Positions 1 to 9,743 of a DNA stretch of 64,000 bases are shown here, in pieces; position 1 is the stretch's first letter, and the number at the start of each line of letters is the position of its first letter. The position numbers and the translations under genes were made by a program. The notes under the pieces are model-generated. The model worked only from the letters and a program-made list of their open reading frames with translations. It was not told the origin of the DNA and searched no databases. Source of the DNA: Melanopsichium pennsylvanicum (taxonomy: Eukaryota; Basidiomycota; Ustilaginomycetes; Ustilaginales); contig OAPG01000018.1 in the NCBI GenBank assembly GCA_900208305.1, positions 186,001-250,000 of the forward strand. The letters are read 5' to 3'.

Positions 1-1864
1 GCTGACCAGCAAGATTGGTCGCTGACTCAGCATTGCGTAACAGCCACCTGTGGCTCCAATCGTGCCCTTCCGAAAGTATCTTGTTCTTGGACATTGCCTC
101 GCCAACACCTCCTGCCAACACATCTTCGGGTTCGCCGTAAAGATGCTTGTGTTTGAAATCGGGATCCGAAGCCATTTGTTGGTCAACGACGTACTTGCGA
201 ACCTCGTTTGCAATTCTATCGACAGTCTCTCGGATGGCTTCATCTTCGCTGTTAGCGAAACTACCTCTGCCTCCCAGAGCTCCTGTCTCTTGGGGAGGCG
301 GGGCAATGAACGAGTTCTTCAGCGGGACAGAAAGAATTCCGGTTTCGCGCGCTTGACGCAGGGTGAGGACCACACCCTGGAGATCGCCGAACCAGTCCCA
401 TTGCGTTTTGAGAACTTCGTTGTAGAGCGAACCTGTGACGCCGAGTACGTAACTTTCGATACCGAGAGAGCGTGTGATGCGAGGAATGGACAGGGCAATG
501 TGAGGACAACGGTAGCGGTCTCGGATAGCAAGGAAGAGCAGATGAAGGACGCTTGGATAGTATGGTGTATCTTTCCCATATTTTGGCTTCCTCTCTTCCT
601 TCAGGCTCTTCTCTCCTGCTTCGGCTGATTCCGTTCCATTTGCTCCTTCTGCGATTGCTTCTTTCATCTCGGCAGCATTGCTGTTGCTATTTCCGAAAGA
701 TGTCTCGGAAAGCATCGTGGTAAGATCCTTGGCGTTCCCACGACCAATGTCATAGCCGATCCCCCACACTTCGCGCTTAGCCCAATTGATCAGCTCGCTC
801 AAATTCTCGCACATGGCGACGGCCTCTCTTGCTTCGTCGATCCCAGCCTCCAACTCCAGAGGATCGATTTCGGCTGCTAACCCTTCCCTAACAAATCTTT
901 TTGCTCTTTGCGCTCTCGCCTCCTCAAACCTTTTCAGCCTGTTTCTATTTGCAAACGCCTGCAAGAGTGTTTTGGAACCGGATTGTGTTTTTGGGTTGCT
1001 GATCAGGCTTGTGTAAGATCCGAACGGTGTATGGCCTCCGGTGCCAGCAGAGGAAGAGGAGGTGGAAGATGAAGCGGGTGTAGAAGAAGATGTGCCGGCA
1101 AGGGCTTGATTGAGGAGGCTCATAAAAGCATTTGCTTCCTGTTGGGTGAGTGGCGTTCGGTCTAAGCGCTTTCGCGTAGAGCTGAAGGAGGAGGGCTTAC
1201 GAGGTCTGAAATACTCAGATTGACGAGCCGATTCAGAGTCGGCAAATAGGACTGATCGTGGGATGGCATGTTTCTTTCGTCCATCGATTCCGGTGTTGTG
1301 AGGATTGCGAGGATTGCGAGGATTGCGAGGACTGGAGGTGAGGCTGTCGAGTTGGTCACTGAGCCAATTCCCTGTGCTAACTTCGGAGTGGAAGTCTGAA
1401 GGGGAGTCTGAGGGGGAGTCTGAAGGAGAAGTGGGCGACTTTTTCGAAAGGGTAGGAACCTGGACCTTTGGAAACGGATCGTTGCCATCAAACAGTCCAG
1501 CATACGGGTTGTTGGCGCTAGAAGAGGGCGCTTCGGAGGATGCGCGAGCTGTATCGGAAGAAGAGACACTGTCAAATGGCCACGAGCGAGAGGCTTTAGA
1601 AGGTGGCTGGTAATCGGTTGCGGATGCAGGAGAAGCGATGTCGCTTGGAGAGCTCTCGCTCGACTTGTTGTCGGAAGGACGCGAGCTCGAAGTTGGCTCT
1701 GATGATGATGATGAGTGCGATGACTTGTCCTCTTCGAACTGGCTCACACTGGCAGAGAGATTGCGCCTAGCTGCGTACGACGTTCCAATGCATATGCAGC
1801 AGGGCGGCGTAGCTGAAGCTGCGATCCTCAGCCGCGGGACTGAGCGGCTCACTGCAAATACCAT
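1..1864 (-). CDS. Mtf2-like mitochondrial gene-expression protein (partial, 3' end outside window)
   Basis: The frame is open from the ATG at 1864 down to base 1, giving about 621 codons with no stop, so the C-terminus lies beyond the left edge. The N-terminus looks like a mitochondrial presequence: Arg- and Ser-rich with no early acidic residues, and an ARRNLSAS stretch near residue 33. Then comes a long Ser/Pro/Asp-rich disordered part holding three SPSD units and three NPR units. The visible C-terminal half is helical; around positions 370-520 the motifs YYPSVLHLLFLAIRDRY, SYVLGVTGSLYNEVL and WDWFGDLQGVVLTL resemble the C-terminal domain of the Mtf2 (Nam1) family, known in yeast for mitochondrial RNA processing and translation. 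The family call is by motif memory; a PPR-type mitochondrial RNA-binding protein is the main alternative. It is transcribed in tandem with TRM2, 369 bp upstream. Confidence 0.6.
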   Translation of the reverse strand, partial: MVFAVSRSVPRLRIAASATPPCCICIGTSYAARRNLSASVSQFEEDKSSHSSSSSEPTSSSRPSDNKSSESSPSDIASPASATDYQPPSKASRSWPFDSVSSSDTARASSEAPSSSANNPYAGLFDGNDPFPKVQVPTLSKKSPTSPSDSPSDSPSDFHSEVSTGNWLSDQLDSLTSSPRNPRNPRNPHNTGIDGRKKHAIPRSVLFADSESARQSEYFRPRKPSSFSSTRKRLDRTPLTQQEANAFMSLLNQALAGTSSSTPASSSTSSSSAGTGGHTPFGSYTSLISNPKTQSGSKTLLQAFANRNRLKRFEEARAQRAKRFVREGLAAEIDPLELEAGIDEAREAVAMCENLSELINWAKREVWGIGYDIGRGNAKDLTTMLSETSFGNSNSNAAEMKEAIAEGANGTESAEAGEKSLKEERKPKYGKDTPYYPSVLHLLFLAIRDRYRCPHIALSIPRITRSLGIESYVLGVTGSLYNEVLKTQWDWFGDLQGVVLTLRQARETGILSVPLKNSFIAPPPQETGALGGRGSFANSEDEAIRETVDRIANEVRKYVVDQQMASDPDFKHKHLYGEPEDVLAGGVGEAMSKNKILSEGHDWSHRWLLRNAESATNLAGQ

Positions 1865-2233
1865 GATGCGGCGACGCTCTTGAGGAAACTTTCCGGATCG
1901 AAGTGTCTTTGTACGAGCTATGGTGGAAGACAAAGTGACGTCGAACGTGTGCAGATTCTACGAACCCTTTTTTTTCTTCTTTCCTTTCAACGAAATCAGG
2001 AATTTTTGTACTTTTTGCTCTCTCTCTCTCCACACGATGTGACTGTGACGGAGCTCAAATTCCGATTTCCGAGACCGTTAGCACACCATGTCAACGAAGC
2101 CCTCTTTCATTGCTCTTTACACAAGCAGAGTAGCACAGACAAACGCGAGCGGTACTTCGACACAGTCGTGCATCCCATGAGAATGGAACAGCATTAGAAA
2201 GGGACAATGTGACATTGAGCTGGAAGTGATGAA
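1865..2233. other. Intergenic: TRM2 3' side and promoter of the Mtf2-like gene
   Basis: The gap holds a T/C-rich tract at about 1966-1990 (purine-rich on the transcribed minus strand). No conserved ORF was seen; the short frames here have no family features. Confidence 0.5.
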
Positions 2234-4036
2234 CTAGGCTGCATCAACTTTCTCCAGTACTGCTACCCCTTCTACGTGATGGGTTTGAGGGAACAGATCC
2301 GCGCCCCTCACACTCCGAATCTTGTACCTCGCATCCCTCTCAATCAATTGTCCGACATCCCTAGCCTGCGTGTGCACGTTGCAGCTAACATAGACAATGT
2401 GCTTTGGCGCCAGCTTCACGAGCTGTCGGATGAACTCCTCATCGCAACCTCTTCTCGGAGGATCAATGATTACGGTTGTCTGATCCGCAGGGTACTGAAT
2501 CTTTGCAAAGATGTCCTCGGCATTACCAGCAAGAAATTTTGCGTTGGTGATACCGTTCAACTCGGCGTTTTTGGTGGCATACTTGATGGACTCGGATGAG
2601 ATTTCTACTCCAGAGACCTCGCGAAAAAGCGAGGCGAGGCAGAGGCTGAACAGTCCACTTCCACAGTATGCGTCCACGAGATATCGGTCCCCGTCTTGAA
2701 TGGTCAAAGTGATCGCGTCGCGAACATAATCCAGGAGAGAGGGAAGGATAGAGCGATTGTTCTGGAAGAAGGTGCCCGCAGGAGACTCAAATTTGGTTGT
2801 GAGAACTCGCTCCTTGACCGTAGCCTTGTGATCCGTGACTACTTCTGTTTCCAACTCCACCTCTCCATTGGGTACTTTTTGGGTCACCGCACGATCTTCA
2901 GCCCAGCTCTCATAGGTCTTGAGGGAGTCTCTGAGAAGAATTGTCGCACCGTTCTTGAACGATTCAATGCTATCCACCACCTTCTGTTTCGCCTCTGGTA
3001 GTGCCTTGTTGATGGTCTTGGTTGCGATAGGACACTCTTCGATATCCATGACCCTTTTCGTTCCGATGCAATCAAATCCTATAGCAACGTCATAGTTTGG
3101 CTTTTCTGCACTCTTGGTCCCGGCTTTATTTAGAATACCAGACCGCCTACCTCTTCGCAGCTCGTACGGCAGCTCGAAATGGGGCGTCAGCTTTGTCCGG
3201 TAGTTGTACTGGTTTGGTGAGGGAATGGTTGAAAGTACCTCGGGCACCAAGCTCTCGTCCAGCCCGGAAAATCTTGAAAACGCTCGCTGCACCACGCCTC
3301 TTTTGATATCCAACTGCTGTTCGTAGGGGATCATCTGATACTGACACCCACCACAGTCACCAAAGTACTTGCACTTGACCAGCTCATCCTGCCTCTGTGT
3401 ACTCTTCTCGAGGATCTCTACCAGTCTTGCTTTTGAATACAGCCTCTCGTTACTCGTCACCTCAACCGTTACTTTTTCACCGGGTAGAGTGTGAGGAACC
3501 GCAATGACCCAGTCGCCAGACGGGGAGATAGCCAAACCGTCTCCGTGTGCGTCGAGACGCGAGATGGTCAGGGTGAGACGGGTACCCCGCTCGAATCGAT
3601 TGGCATATTCAAGACCTTCGGAAAGAACGTCGGTGACGGTACGGTGGGTAAGAAGATCTTGAATGTCAAATTCGATGGGTTCACGGCCCGTCTTTGTGAC
3701 TTGCTTGGCGTAGTCCTTGCGTTTTTGACGTGTCCGACGTGCCTCGGCTTTGCGTGCGGCCTTGTCCTGGGTTGACGAGGCGGATGGAGCAGCAGCGGAG
3801 GATGATGCCGATGCAAAGCCGTTGGTTTTGGCAGCTTCGGGCGAACGCGAGCGCATTCGCTTCGCTGGAGGAAGCTCTGGTGAAGATGAGATGACAGTGG
3901 ACATGTTGAGACTTGGACCTGTGTACAAGGTTGATTTTAGGGTAGCGCTGAAGATCTGAACCGATCTATTCAACAGCGATGCACGTGTGAAGCTTTGTAG
4001 TAGTGTCTGAGATAGTCTGAAGGGTCTGAACAGCAT
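2234..4036 (-). CDS. TRM2: tRNA (uracil-5-)-methyltransferase, TRM2 family
   Basis: 600 aa from the ATG at 4036. The family uses S-adenosylmethionine to make 5-methyluridine (m5U54) in the T-loop of tRNA. After a basic, possibly mitochondrial-targeting N-terminus and a Lys/Arg-rich stretch, a TRAM-like domain (about 145-210) is followed by an iron-sulfur-type cysteine cluster (KCKYFGDCGGCQYQ, with a further Cys in DIEECPIA). The Rossmann methyltransferase core shows VDAYCGSGLFSLCLAS (SAM site), IDPPRRGC, the catalytic-Cys motif YVSCNVHTQARD (Cys near 552) and the general-base motif HHVEGVAVLE near the C-terminus. All key residues are present. An internal ATG (MSTVISSS, residue 45) could give a second, non-mitochondrial form; dual localisation is inference. 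The gene is divergent from the coiled-coil gene at 4346. Confidence 0.92.
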   Translation of the reverse strand: MLFRPFRLSQTLLQSFTRASLLNRSVQIFSATLKSTLYTGPSLNMSTVISSSPELPPAKRMRSRSPEAAKTNGFASASSSAAAPSASSTQDKAARKAEARRTRQKRKDYAKQVTKTGREPIEFDIQDLLTHRTVTDVLSEGLEYANRFERGTRLTLTISRLDAHGDGLAISPSGDWVIAVPHTLPGEKVTVEVTSNERLYSKARLVEILEKSTQRQDELVKCKYFGDCGGCQYQMIPYEQQLDIKRGVVQRAFSRFSGLDESLVPEVLSTIPSPNQYNYRTKLTPHFELPYELRRGRRSGILNKAGTKSAEKPNYDVAIGFDCIGTKRVMDIEECPIATKTINKALPEAKQKVVDSIESFKNGATILLRDSLKTYESWAEDRAVTQKVPNGEVELETEVVTDHKATVKERVLTTKFESPAGTFFQNNRSILPSLLDYVRDAITLTIQDGDRYLVDAYCGSGLFSLCLASLFREVSGVEISSESIKYATKNAELNGITNAKFLAGNAEDIFAKIQYPADQTTVIIDPPRRGCDEEFIRQLVKLAPKHIVYVSCNVHTQARDVGQLIERDARYKIRSVRGADLFPQTHHVEGVAVLEKVDAA

Positions 4037-4345
4037 CTAGCGACGGAGCATGCTAGAGTAGTAGCAATGGGGTTGGGTGTTGGACAAGGAAGGGACCAAT
4101 TCTCTCCACCTTTTTCTTCTTTTAGGTCGAATTTTTCTCACGGCTTTCGGAAAAGCTTCTTGAAAAAACATTAAACTAGTGTATGCAACAAGCAATGTAA
4201 CACTTTGAGACGTGACGCACATCGGAGCCGTGCCTCTGTTGGAAAGGACCCTGATATGACTTTTCTCATCCCACACCATGACCAAAATCAACTCCTTCAT
4301 CTTATCACTTCTCACACAGGTCCTCGGGTTACATACCTCTACAAC
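4037..4345. promoter_or_regulatory. Shared divergent promoter region of TRM2 and the coiled-coil gene
   Basis: About 309 bp separates the two head-to-head start codons. It contains T-rich/A-rich tracts (about 4112-4180). An in-frame upstream ATG at 4256 could lengthen the rightward protein by 30 residues. No specific factor site was recognised. Confidence 0.4.
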
Positions 4346-5203
4346 ATGTCTGACACTGTCAGTCTTCCATTTGCCGGTCCCTCGACTCGAAAGTCACGCG
4401 GAGCAAACCCAAGCACCGACTACAAATCGCTCTTTCTCAAGTCCAAGGATAAATACGATCGCGTCTCTTCGGATCACACGGAACTCAAGAACAATGTTGC
4501 AAAAGCAGCAGCGAAACAGCTCAAACTTCGCGAGGAGCTCGATTACCTTCTGGACGCTGTAGCAAGTAAAAGAGAGCAGAGGGCGAGAATCGAAGACGCG
4601 CACAGAGAGAGAGCGCTCGAGTTAGAAAGGGAAGCCGCCGCTGCTGTCGCTGCAGCTGCAGCTGCCAGGCAGTCGCTAGCGGCAAGAGATAGCAGGGACA
4701 TTCACAATGACAGGAGGATTTATGACGACAGGGTACGTGACAGGGACGAGTATGGGAGGGTTTACTCGGAGCGGTATGCAGAACCGAGCTTTCCCGGTTA
4801 CGGTAGCACGGTCAACAGACGGTACGCCTCGCCTACTTCGCCACCAAAACCAGCGGCGGGAGGGAGTGCGATAGGGTCAGAAAGAGATTCGGTCAGATAC
4901 GAGGATCTTGCGCCAGATCACAGGGATCCGAATGCAGCAACAGCAGGATACAAACACGCAGGACCACCATCGTTATCACCATCCAGCCATCGAAGGCACG
5001 AGCCAAGCTCCTCCCCGTCAAGATACGATCAAAGGTACAGGGAATCCACACCACCACTGCCGGCATTAGCAGCAGTTTCAGCTTCAAATGTCAAGAGGCC
5101 ACGACCGACAAGCGTCGAGAGGGAATTGCTTGAGACAGACGAGGCTTTCGGCGTTGATTCGAGAGATCGGCGCCATCACAGTAAGCGTGCCAGAAATGAC
5201 TGA
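4346..5203 (+). CDS. Coiled-coil protein, possible INO80F/TFPT-like subunit
   Basis: 285 aa from the ATG at 4346 (MSDTVSLPF). The N-terminal 90 residues form a helical, probably coiled-coil unit: DYKSLFLKSKDKYDRV followed by KQLKLREELDYLLDAVASKR. This arrangement (short Y..L..K helix, then an R/K-rich helix ending in a leucine-rich EELDYLLD) resembles the helical region of INO80F/TFPT-type chromatin-remodelling subunits, but the match is weak and from memory. It continues into an Arg/Glu/Ala helix with a run of alanines, then a disordered Ser/Pro/Arg-rich tail with SPSR-type motifs and a basic end (HHSKRARND) that could be a nuclear signal. The tail low complexity gives no function. An upstream in-frame ATG at 4256 exists but the added residues look like UTR. 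Confidence 0.65.
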   Translation: MSDTVSLPFAGPSTRKSRGANPSTDYKSLFLKSKDKYDRVSSDHTELKNNVAKAAAKQLKLREELDYLLDAVASKREQRARIEDAHRERALELEREAAAAVAAAAAARQSLAARDSRDIHNDRRIYDDRVRDRDEYGRVYSERYAEPSFPGYGSTVNRRYASPTSPPKPAAGGSAIGSERDSVRYEDLAPDHRDPNAATAGYKHAGPPSLSPSSHRRHEPSSSPSRYDQRYRESTPPLPALAAVSASNVKRPRPTSVERELLETDEAFGVDSRDRRHHSKRARND

Positions 5204-5942
5204 GGGGCGATCTGTCGCTCGTCATAATTGTACTTGTTTGCTTCAGCATGGTTTGATCAGCAATCCAGCATCCTCGTGGTCACACAGCATTCCACGTTCA
5301 CAGTTCGGTCGTCTTGCTGCATGTGTTATCTCAGGCTGATAGGCTTTCTTGTCGAAGTTGCAAGTTTTGGCGGGAGAGGGCTTCGATGAGAGTATATGCT
5401 CCAGGTGTCTTAGACCTCATTATGAATTTTTCCTGTAAACGTCATGGGGTTTGGAACAAGTATCTTTGTGGACTGCCTGCGGTGGATCACTGATTCCGCA
5501 ACGGCATGGGCCACCGAACTACTAGCATAAAACCCCACAAACGGTTGTCAACCAAGGGACCGTGCACTGCGCAATCAAAGTTTTAGTCTGGGTGGGTCGA
5601 AACCCTACCCGTCCGCGCGCAGCGACTTCATAGAACAAAACGGCCACACGCACCCACCATTGAGCTTGGGTTTGGTATTCAACAGGAGTTTTACAGTGGC
5701 GCGCACTTGTCTGATCTTGTTTGCTGTGGGTGGTTGGTTGAGCATTCTCAGCCCCGGGGATGTGCTTTATTGCGCAAGCCCAACGTCCCTTGCCATCCTC
5801 ACCTTCTCGCTGCCATCTGTTCAAACCCGGTGTTGGTGATTTCTCATCGAGTCACCATACGTCTCTACTTGATTTCTAGCGAACATCTGCTCTTTGTTCA
5901 TCGGTAAGCTGTTTCAAATAGCTTCACACAATAACGACAATC
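5204..5942. other. Intergenic: KRE6/SKN1 upstream region
   Basis: 739 bp between two rightward genes. A short inverted stretch (GGGTnnnnACCC type) lies near 5596-5610, but there is no tRNA A-box before it. No ORF is worth annotating. Confidence 0.5.
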
Positions 5943-7958
5943 ATGGCGACGGACATGGTCGTCAAAGGGGATGTTGAGAAGGTTCAGATCACTCGGCCCA
6001 CACCTCGCATTGCCCAGCATCTCGTTGCTTCCAATTTGTCTAATGAATCCAGCAACACCGCATCCGCAACTCACCCTCTTGAATCATCCTCGCAACAACT
6101 CACTCCATCTAGCTCACACCCACCGCGAGGCACCGACACCGCCCAACGAGGTGGCGCTTCAACATCTGGATCGTCTTGGTCGCAAAACGCAACCCTAGCT
6201 TCCCTTACATCGATTCGGAACAAGTCGCAAGCTCAAATTATTGCTTGGCTTTACGATTACGATGGTTCTCCCGAAGACGACGATTGGCTCCACGTTGAGG
6301 GTGTTGAGCGAAAAAAGACTTTTGGTGATATGGTCAGGGAAATGTGTAATTTGAGTCCTAGAAGATTGTTTGATTCGGGAGTGCTATTACTATTGGCTGC
6401 TGCACTTTTGATGATGTTCGCAGGATATCCGATTCTGAGCCATTTCTTGCTGCACGACAAAGATCAGAAAGCCAGCACATTCTTTGGTCTTGGCGGCACC
6501 AATGGCAGTGGTCAGATTCCGCTACTTCCTGGACTTTTCTCGCTCATTGATACCGACACACCTGCGGATCAACGTGAATGGAAGAATCCAGTGGATGGCA
6601 GTTTCTATCATCTTGTTTTTTCAGACGAGTTCGAGGCGGAAGGTAGAACATTTTGGCCTGGCGACGATCCTTTTTGGGAAGCGGTGGATTTGCATTATTG
6701 GGTTACGGGCGATTACGAGTGGTATTCACCCGAAGCTATCAACACCACCGGTGGCTTTCTTAATGTATGGATGACCGAGAAACAAACTCACAATCTGAAT
6801 TTTCAAAGTGGCATGCTACAGAGTTGGAACAAGTTCTGTTTCCAAGGTGGGTATATCGAAATTTCAGTGGTGCTTCCCGGGGCTCATGATGATGAAGGAT
6901 TCTGGCCAGCAGTTTGGATGCTTGGCAATTTGGGTAGAGCTGGTTATGCAGGTACTACTCAAGGTATGTGGCCCTATTCGTATTCGCAGTGCGATGTAGG
7001 AACGCTCGCCAACCAGACCAATGCGCAGAAAACCGCTCCTCTCGCAGCGTTGAACGCGCATGGCTTGTACAGTGACGGTGTAGGTAACAAACTATCCTAT
7101 CTCGAAGGTCAAAGAGCTTCTGCGTGCACTTGTCCAGGTGAAGATCATCCTGGACCCTCGAACAATGTTGGACGATCAAGTCCGGAAATCGACATATTTG
7201 AAGCACAAGTGCATAATGGTCACGGTGCCGTTTCTCAATCATTCCAAATCGCACCATTTGATGCGAATTACACTTGGTCTCAAAACCCGGATGTAGCTAT
7301 TCTGCATAATTCGGGTTCACAATTCAACTCTTACACCGGTGCGGTCTACCAGGAAGCAGTGAGCGCTGTCACCAATCTACCGGACACAGCTTATGATGAA
7401 TCTGGCGCCATACCCATTCGAATGGGAGTACAGTATGATCCTGATTGGAAAGGGGATGGAAGCGGATCTATCACTTGGTTTCTCGATGGTAAACCAACTT
7501 GGACTCTTTCTGGACAGGCTTTAGGACCGAATCAATTTACTGAGATTGGTCAACGACTTATTCCGACCGAACCAGTTAGTATTGTTATTAATCTGGCACT
7601 TTCGGACGGATTTCAAAAGATTCGATGGGATCAAGTCAACTTTCCAGCTGTTATGAAATTGGACTATGTTCGACTTTATCAAAGAGATGGTCAGAAAGAT
7701 AAAATTAGTTGTGATCCGAATGATCATCCAACAGCTCAATACATTCAGAATCATTTCGACGTTTACACCAATATGAATTATACTCATTTCCCTCAAGAAA
7801 AGTACGCGTACGTTATCCCAACCCTTTTTTTTTTTTCAACTTGAACCTCAAAGTAACAAAACAAAAATAAGAGACGATACTGACCCTTTCCAATTAATCT
7901 TGATATTGAATGACGAGATGATAGGTGGCCAAAGAACAGTTTCAAAGGAGACTGCTAA
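5943..7958 (+). CDS. KRE6: KRE6/SKN1-type beta-1,6-glucan synthesis-associated protein (GH16 fold), two exons
   Basis: Exons are 5943-7801 and 7925-7958, with intron 7802-7924 (GTACGC..ATAG). The spliced product is 630 aa. Known role: type II membrane protein of the secretory pathway needed for cell-wall beta-1,6-glucan. A Ser/Thr-rich cytosolic tail (1-140) precedes a single membrane segment (about 143-168, VLLLLAAALLMMFAGYPIL), then a GH16-type lumenal domain (about 215-605) with the acidic motif EIDIFE at 415-420 and aromatic-rich strands. Without splicing the frame ends in an unrelated VIPTLFFFST; the 34-nt last exon instead encodes WPKNSFKGDC and a stop, the expected family ending with its conserved terminal Cys. 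That match, plus good splice sites and a CTGAC-type branch sequence near 7879, fixes the model. Codon third positions are rather A/T-rich compared with neighbours such as the Boi gene. Confidence 0.93.
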
Positions 7959-8258
7959 AATTCTAATTTGATTCGAGTTTCATTCCATCCCGCTTCCTCC
8001 TTGTAAATGAATCTTTCGTTGATCCTTCTCGTTGGCAAAATAAGACAATCATCACTCTGCATTCTTTTGGAGGGTCTGAATAGTAAATAACAGCGTCACT
8101 TTGAATTAAAAAAAAAAACACCAAAACCCAAATCTAAACAATTCAGAAAGGTTCAAAATATACTACAAAACTCACTTCCGAGAACCTATAATTTACTGTA
8201 CAGCTCCCGGCGTCCCAAACAGAAAAACCTGAAATTATAAATAACCACAGCTAGAGGT
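7959..8258. other. Convergent 3' flanks of KRE6 and the Zn2Cys6 gene
   Basis: 300 bp, A-rich, with a 12-bp A run at 8108-8119 and a TACTGTA heptamer at 8194-8200. It presumably carries both polyadenylation regions. No gene was seen. Confidence 0.5.
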
Positions 8259-9743
8259 TTAGAAAGAGAGAGCGAACCCCAAAGGTTGTTGTGGTTGATT
8301 TTGATGCTGGTACTGCATCTGCTGCATCTGCTGCTGCTGCTGCTGCTGCTGTTGGCAAAATTCGCCAAGAGCGATGAAATGATCGAGCTCAGTCGGAGTC
8401 TCTGCATCGACACTTGCCGAACTGTTGGAGCTCGCACTGAGCGACGACGAGAGCGAATCGACTTTTGGGAAAAAGTGACCCACGGCGGCCTCAAATGCCA
8501 TTCGCTCTGTAGTCAACCCCGACGGACTCGCCAAGAATGGCTGCGGCTCCTCCGCTTGTTGGTGCATATCGTTGGGAGCCAGCATGGACGGGTTTGCAAG
8601 GACAACGGGCATGTTGGCCTCCTGGTGCAGTTGTATTGGGTGATCTGATGGGAAGAGGAGCGAGTATTGAGTGGGAGTGAGGTTAGATGCAGACCAGTCC
8701 AATGCGGCGGCATCGAAGGAGGCAGAGAGCGAGGCGCGGGAGACAGATCCATGTTTGAGTTCGTCAGCATGGTTGTTGCACGCAAACGAGGTGAGGTTGG
8801 GGAGAGATGAAGCGCCAAAGCCATGCTGTGAGGAGGCTTCAGCATGTTTGGTGCGTAGATCGGATCCGAAAGTCGCCCACATATTGTCCCACTGTGCGCG
8901 GTCAGTCGTGTTGTCAAGATTACGTACAGCAATCTTGGCAGGAACGGATGGAATGACTTTGGGAACAAGGTAGTCGCAAGCGCCGCCATCAATGTGGAAG
9001 GTGTCTTGCATAGACATGTCCGAGGGCGAGCTGGCTGGAGAATCGGCAAAAGGATTGGTGGATTTGGTGGCGATGCTGAGCATCTCCATCCAGCTGCTCT
9101 TAGTTGCTGATCCCATCTCGAAACCTTGGCCGAGTTCGACGAGCGTTGGTTCACCAGAGTTGGTCGAGTTGGCCCTGGTTCTTGTTCCCGCAGCCTCCTT
9201 GACCTTTCTCAGTATCTCCTCTTGCTGCTTGCTAGCGGCGCCTGGCCCAAGACTTGTGGTGGCGGTTCTCCTTCTCCTGTGTGGACGAGTACCTCTGAAG
9301 ATGATGCAAGCAGCTTCCAAAATCGCTCTCTCCTTCTTCGAGGGAGGTCCGCGCTTCCTCAGCATATCTTCGGTCGTGCACTTGCGCCCAGAGGCCACGC
9401 AACTTCCGCAAGTGGGCTTGATGCGATCACATCGGATCTTGCGACGACGACAGTAATCACATGCAGCAACTTGACCGTCTGAACCATCAGGCATGCGACC
9501 TCGAAGGGATTGGAGAACTTGGGCGGCCTTCTGAATGTTTTCTTCCGATGGGTATTCGGTGTTGGAATCGGAAAGGTGTTTGGCGATCTCGAAGCCGGCA
9601 GGGATATGAATGTCGTCCAACGTCAAACGGCGAGTGTTGACTTTGGAGGTGGAAGGCTCAACGGAGGGCGAGCGCGAAGTGGAGCTGGATGGACCAGAGG
9701 CGGTATCTTGCGAGCAAGAGCGGGCGCTGTTGGTGCAGCTCAT
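8259..9743 (-). CDS. Zn(2)-Cys(6) binuclear cluster transcription factor
   Basis: 494 aa from the ATG at 9743. The DNA-binding zinc cluster is complete: cysteines at about 95, 98, 105, 112, 115 and 122 (C-x2-C-x6-C-x6-C-x2-C-x6-C, in ACDYCRRRKIRCDRIKP), followed by a basic linker with KRGPPSKKER, a form also seen in XlnR/Xyr1-type factors. There is no recognisable fungal-specific middle homology domain; the rest is Ser/Thr/Asn-rich. The C-terminus has a run of glutamines encoded by a CAG-type repeat (complement at 8320-8352), a likely activation segment. The target genes cannot be read from the sequence. Its upstream gap is 4.3 kb, shared with DPH1, which leaves room for a long regulated 5' region; this is inference. 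Confidence 0.88.
   Translation of the reverse strand: MSCTNSARSCSQDTASGPSSSTSRSPSVEPSTSKVNTRRLTLDDIHIPAGFEIAKHLSDSNTEYPSEENIQKAAQVLQSLRGRMPDGSDGQVAACDYCRRRKIRCDRIKPTCGSCVASGRKCTTEDMLRKRGPPSKKERAILEAACIIFRGTRPHRRRRTATTSLGPGAASKQQEEILRKVKEAAGTRTRANSTNSGEPTLVELGQGFEMGSATKSSWMEMLSIATKSTNPFADSPASSPSDMSMQDTFHIDGGACDYLVPKVIPSVPAKIAVRNLDNTTDRAQWDNMWATFGSDLRTKHAEASSQHGFGASSLPNLTSFACNNHADELKHGSVSRASLSASFDAAALDWSASNLTPTQYSLLFPSDHPIQLHQEANMPVVLANPSMLAPNDMHQQAEEPQPFLASPSGLTTERMAFEAAVGHFFPKVDSLSSSLSASSNSSASVDAETPTELDHFIALGEFCQQQQQQQQQMQQMQYQHQNQPQQPLGFALSF

Noticed and set aside
5585..5625. GGTCGAAACCC T-arm-like sequence
   Set aside because: No A-box or acceptor-stem partner in the correct place; not a tRNA.
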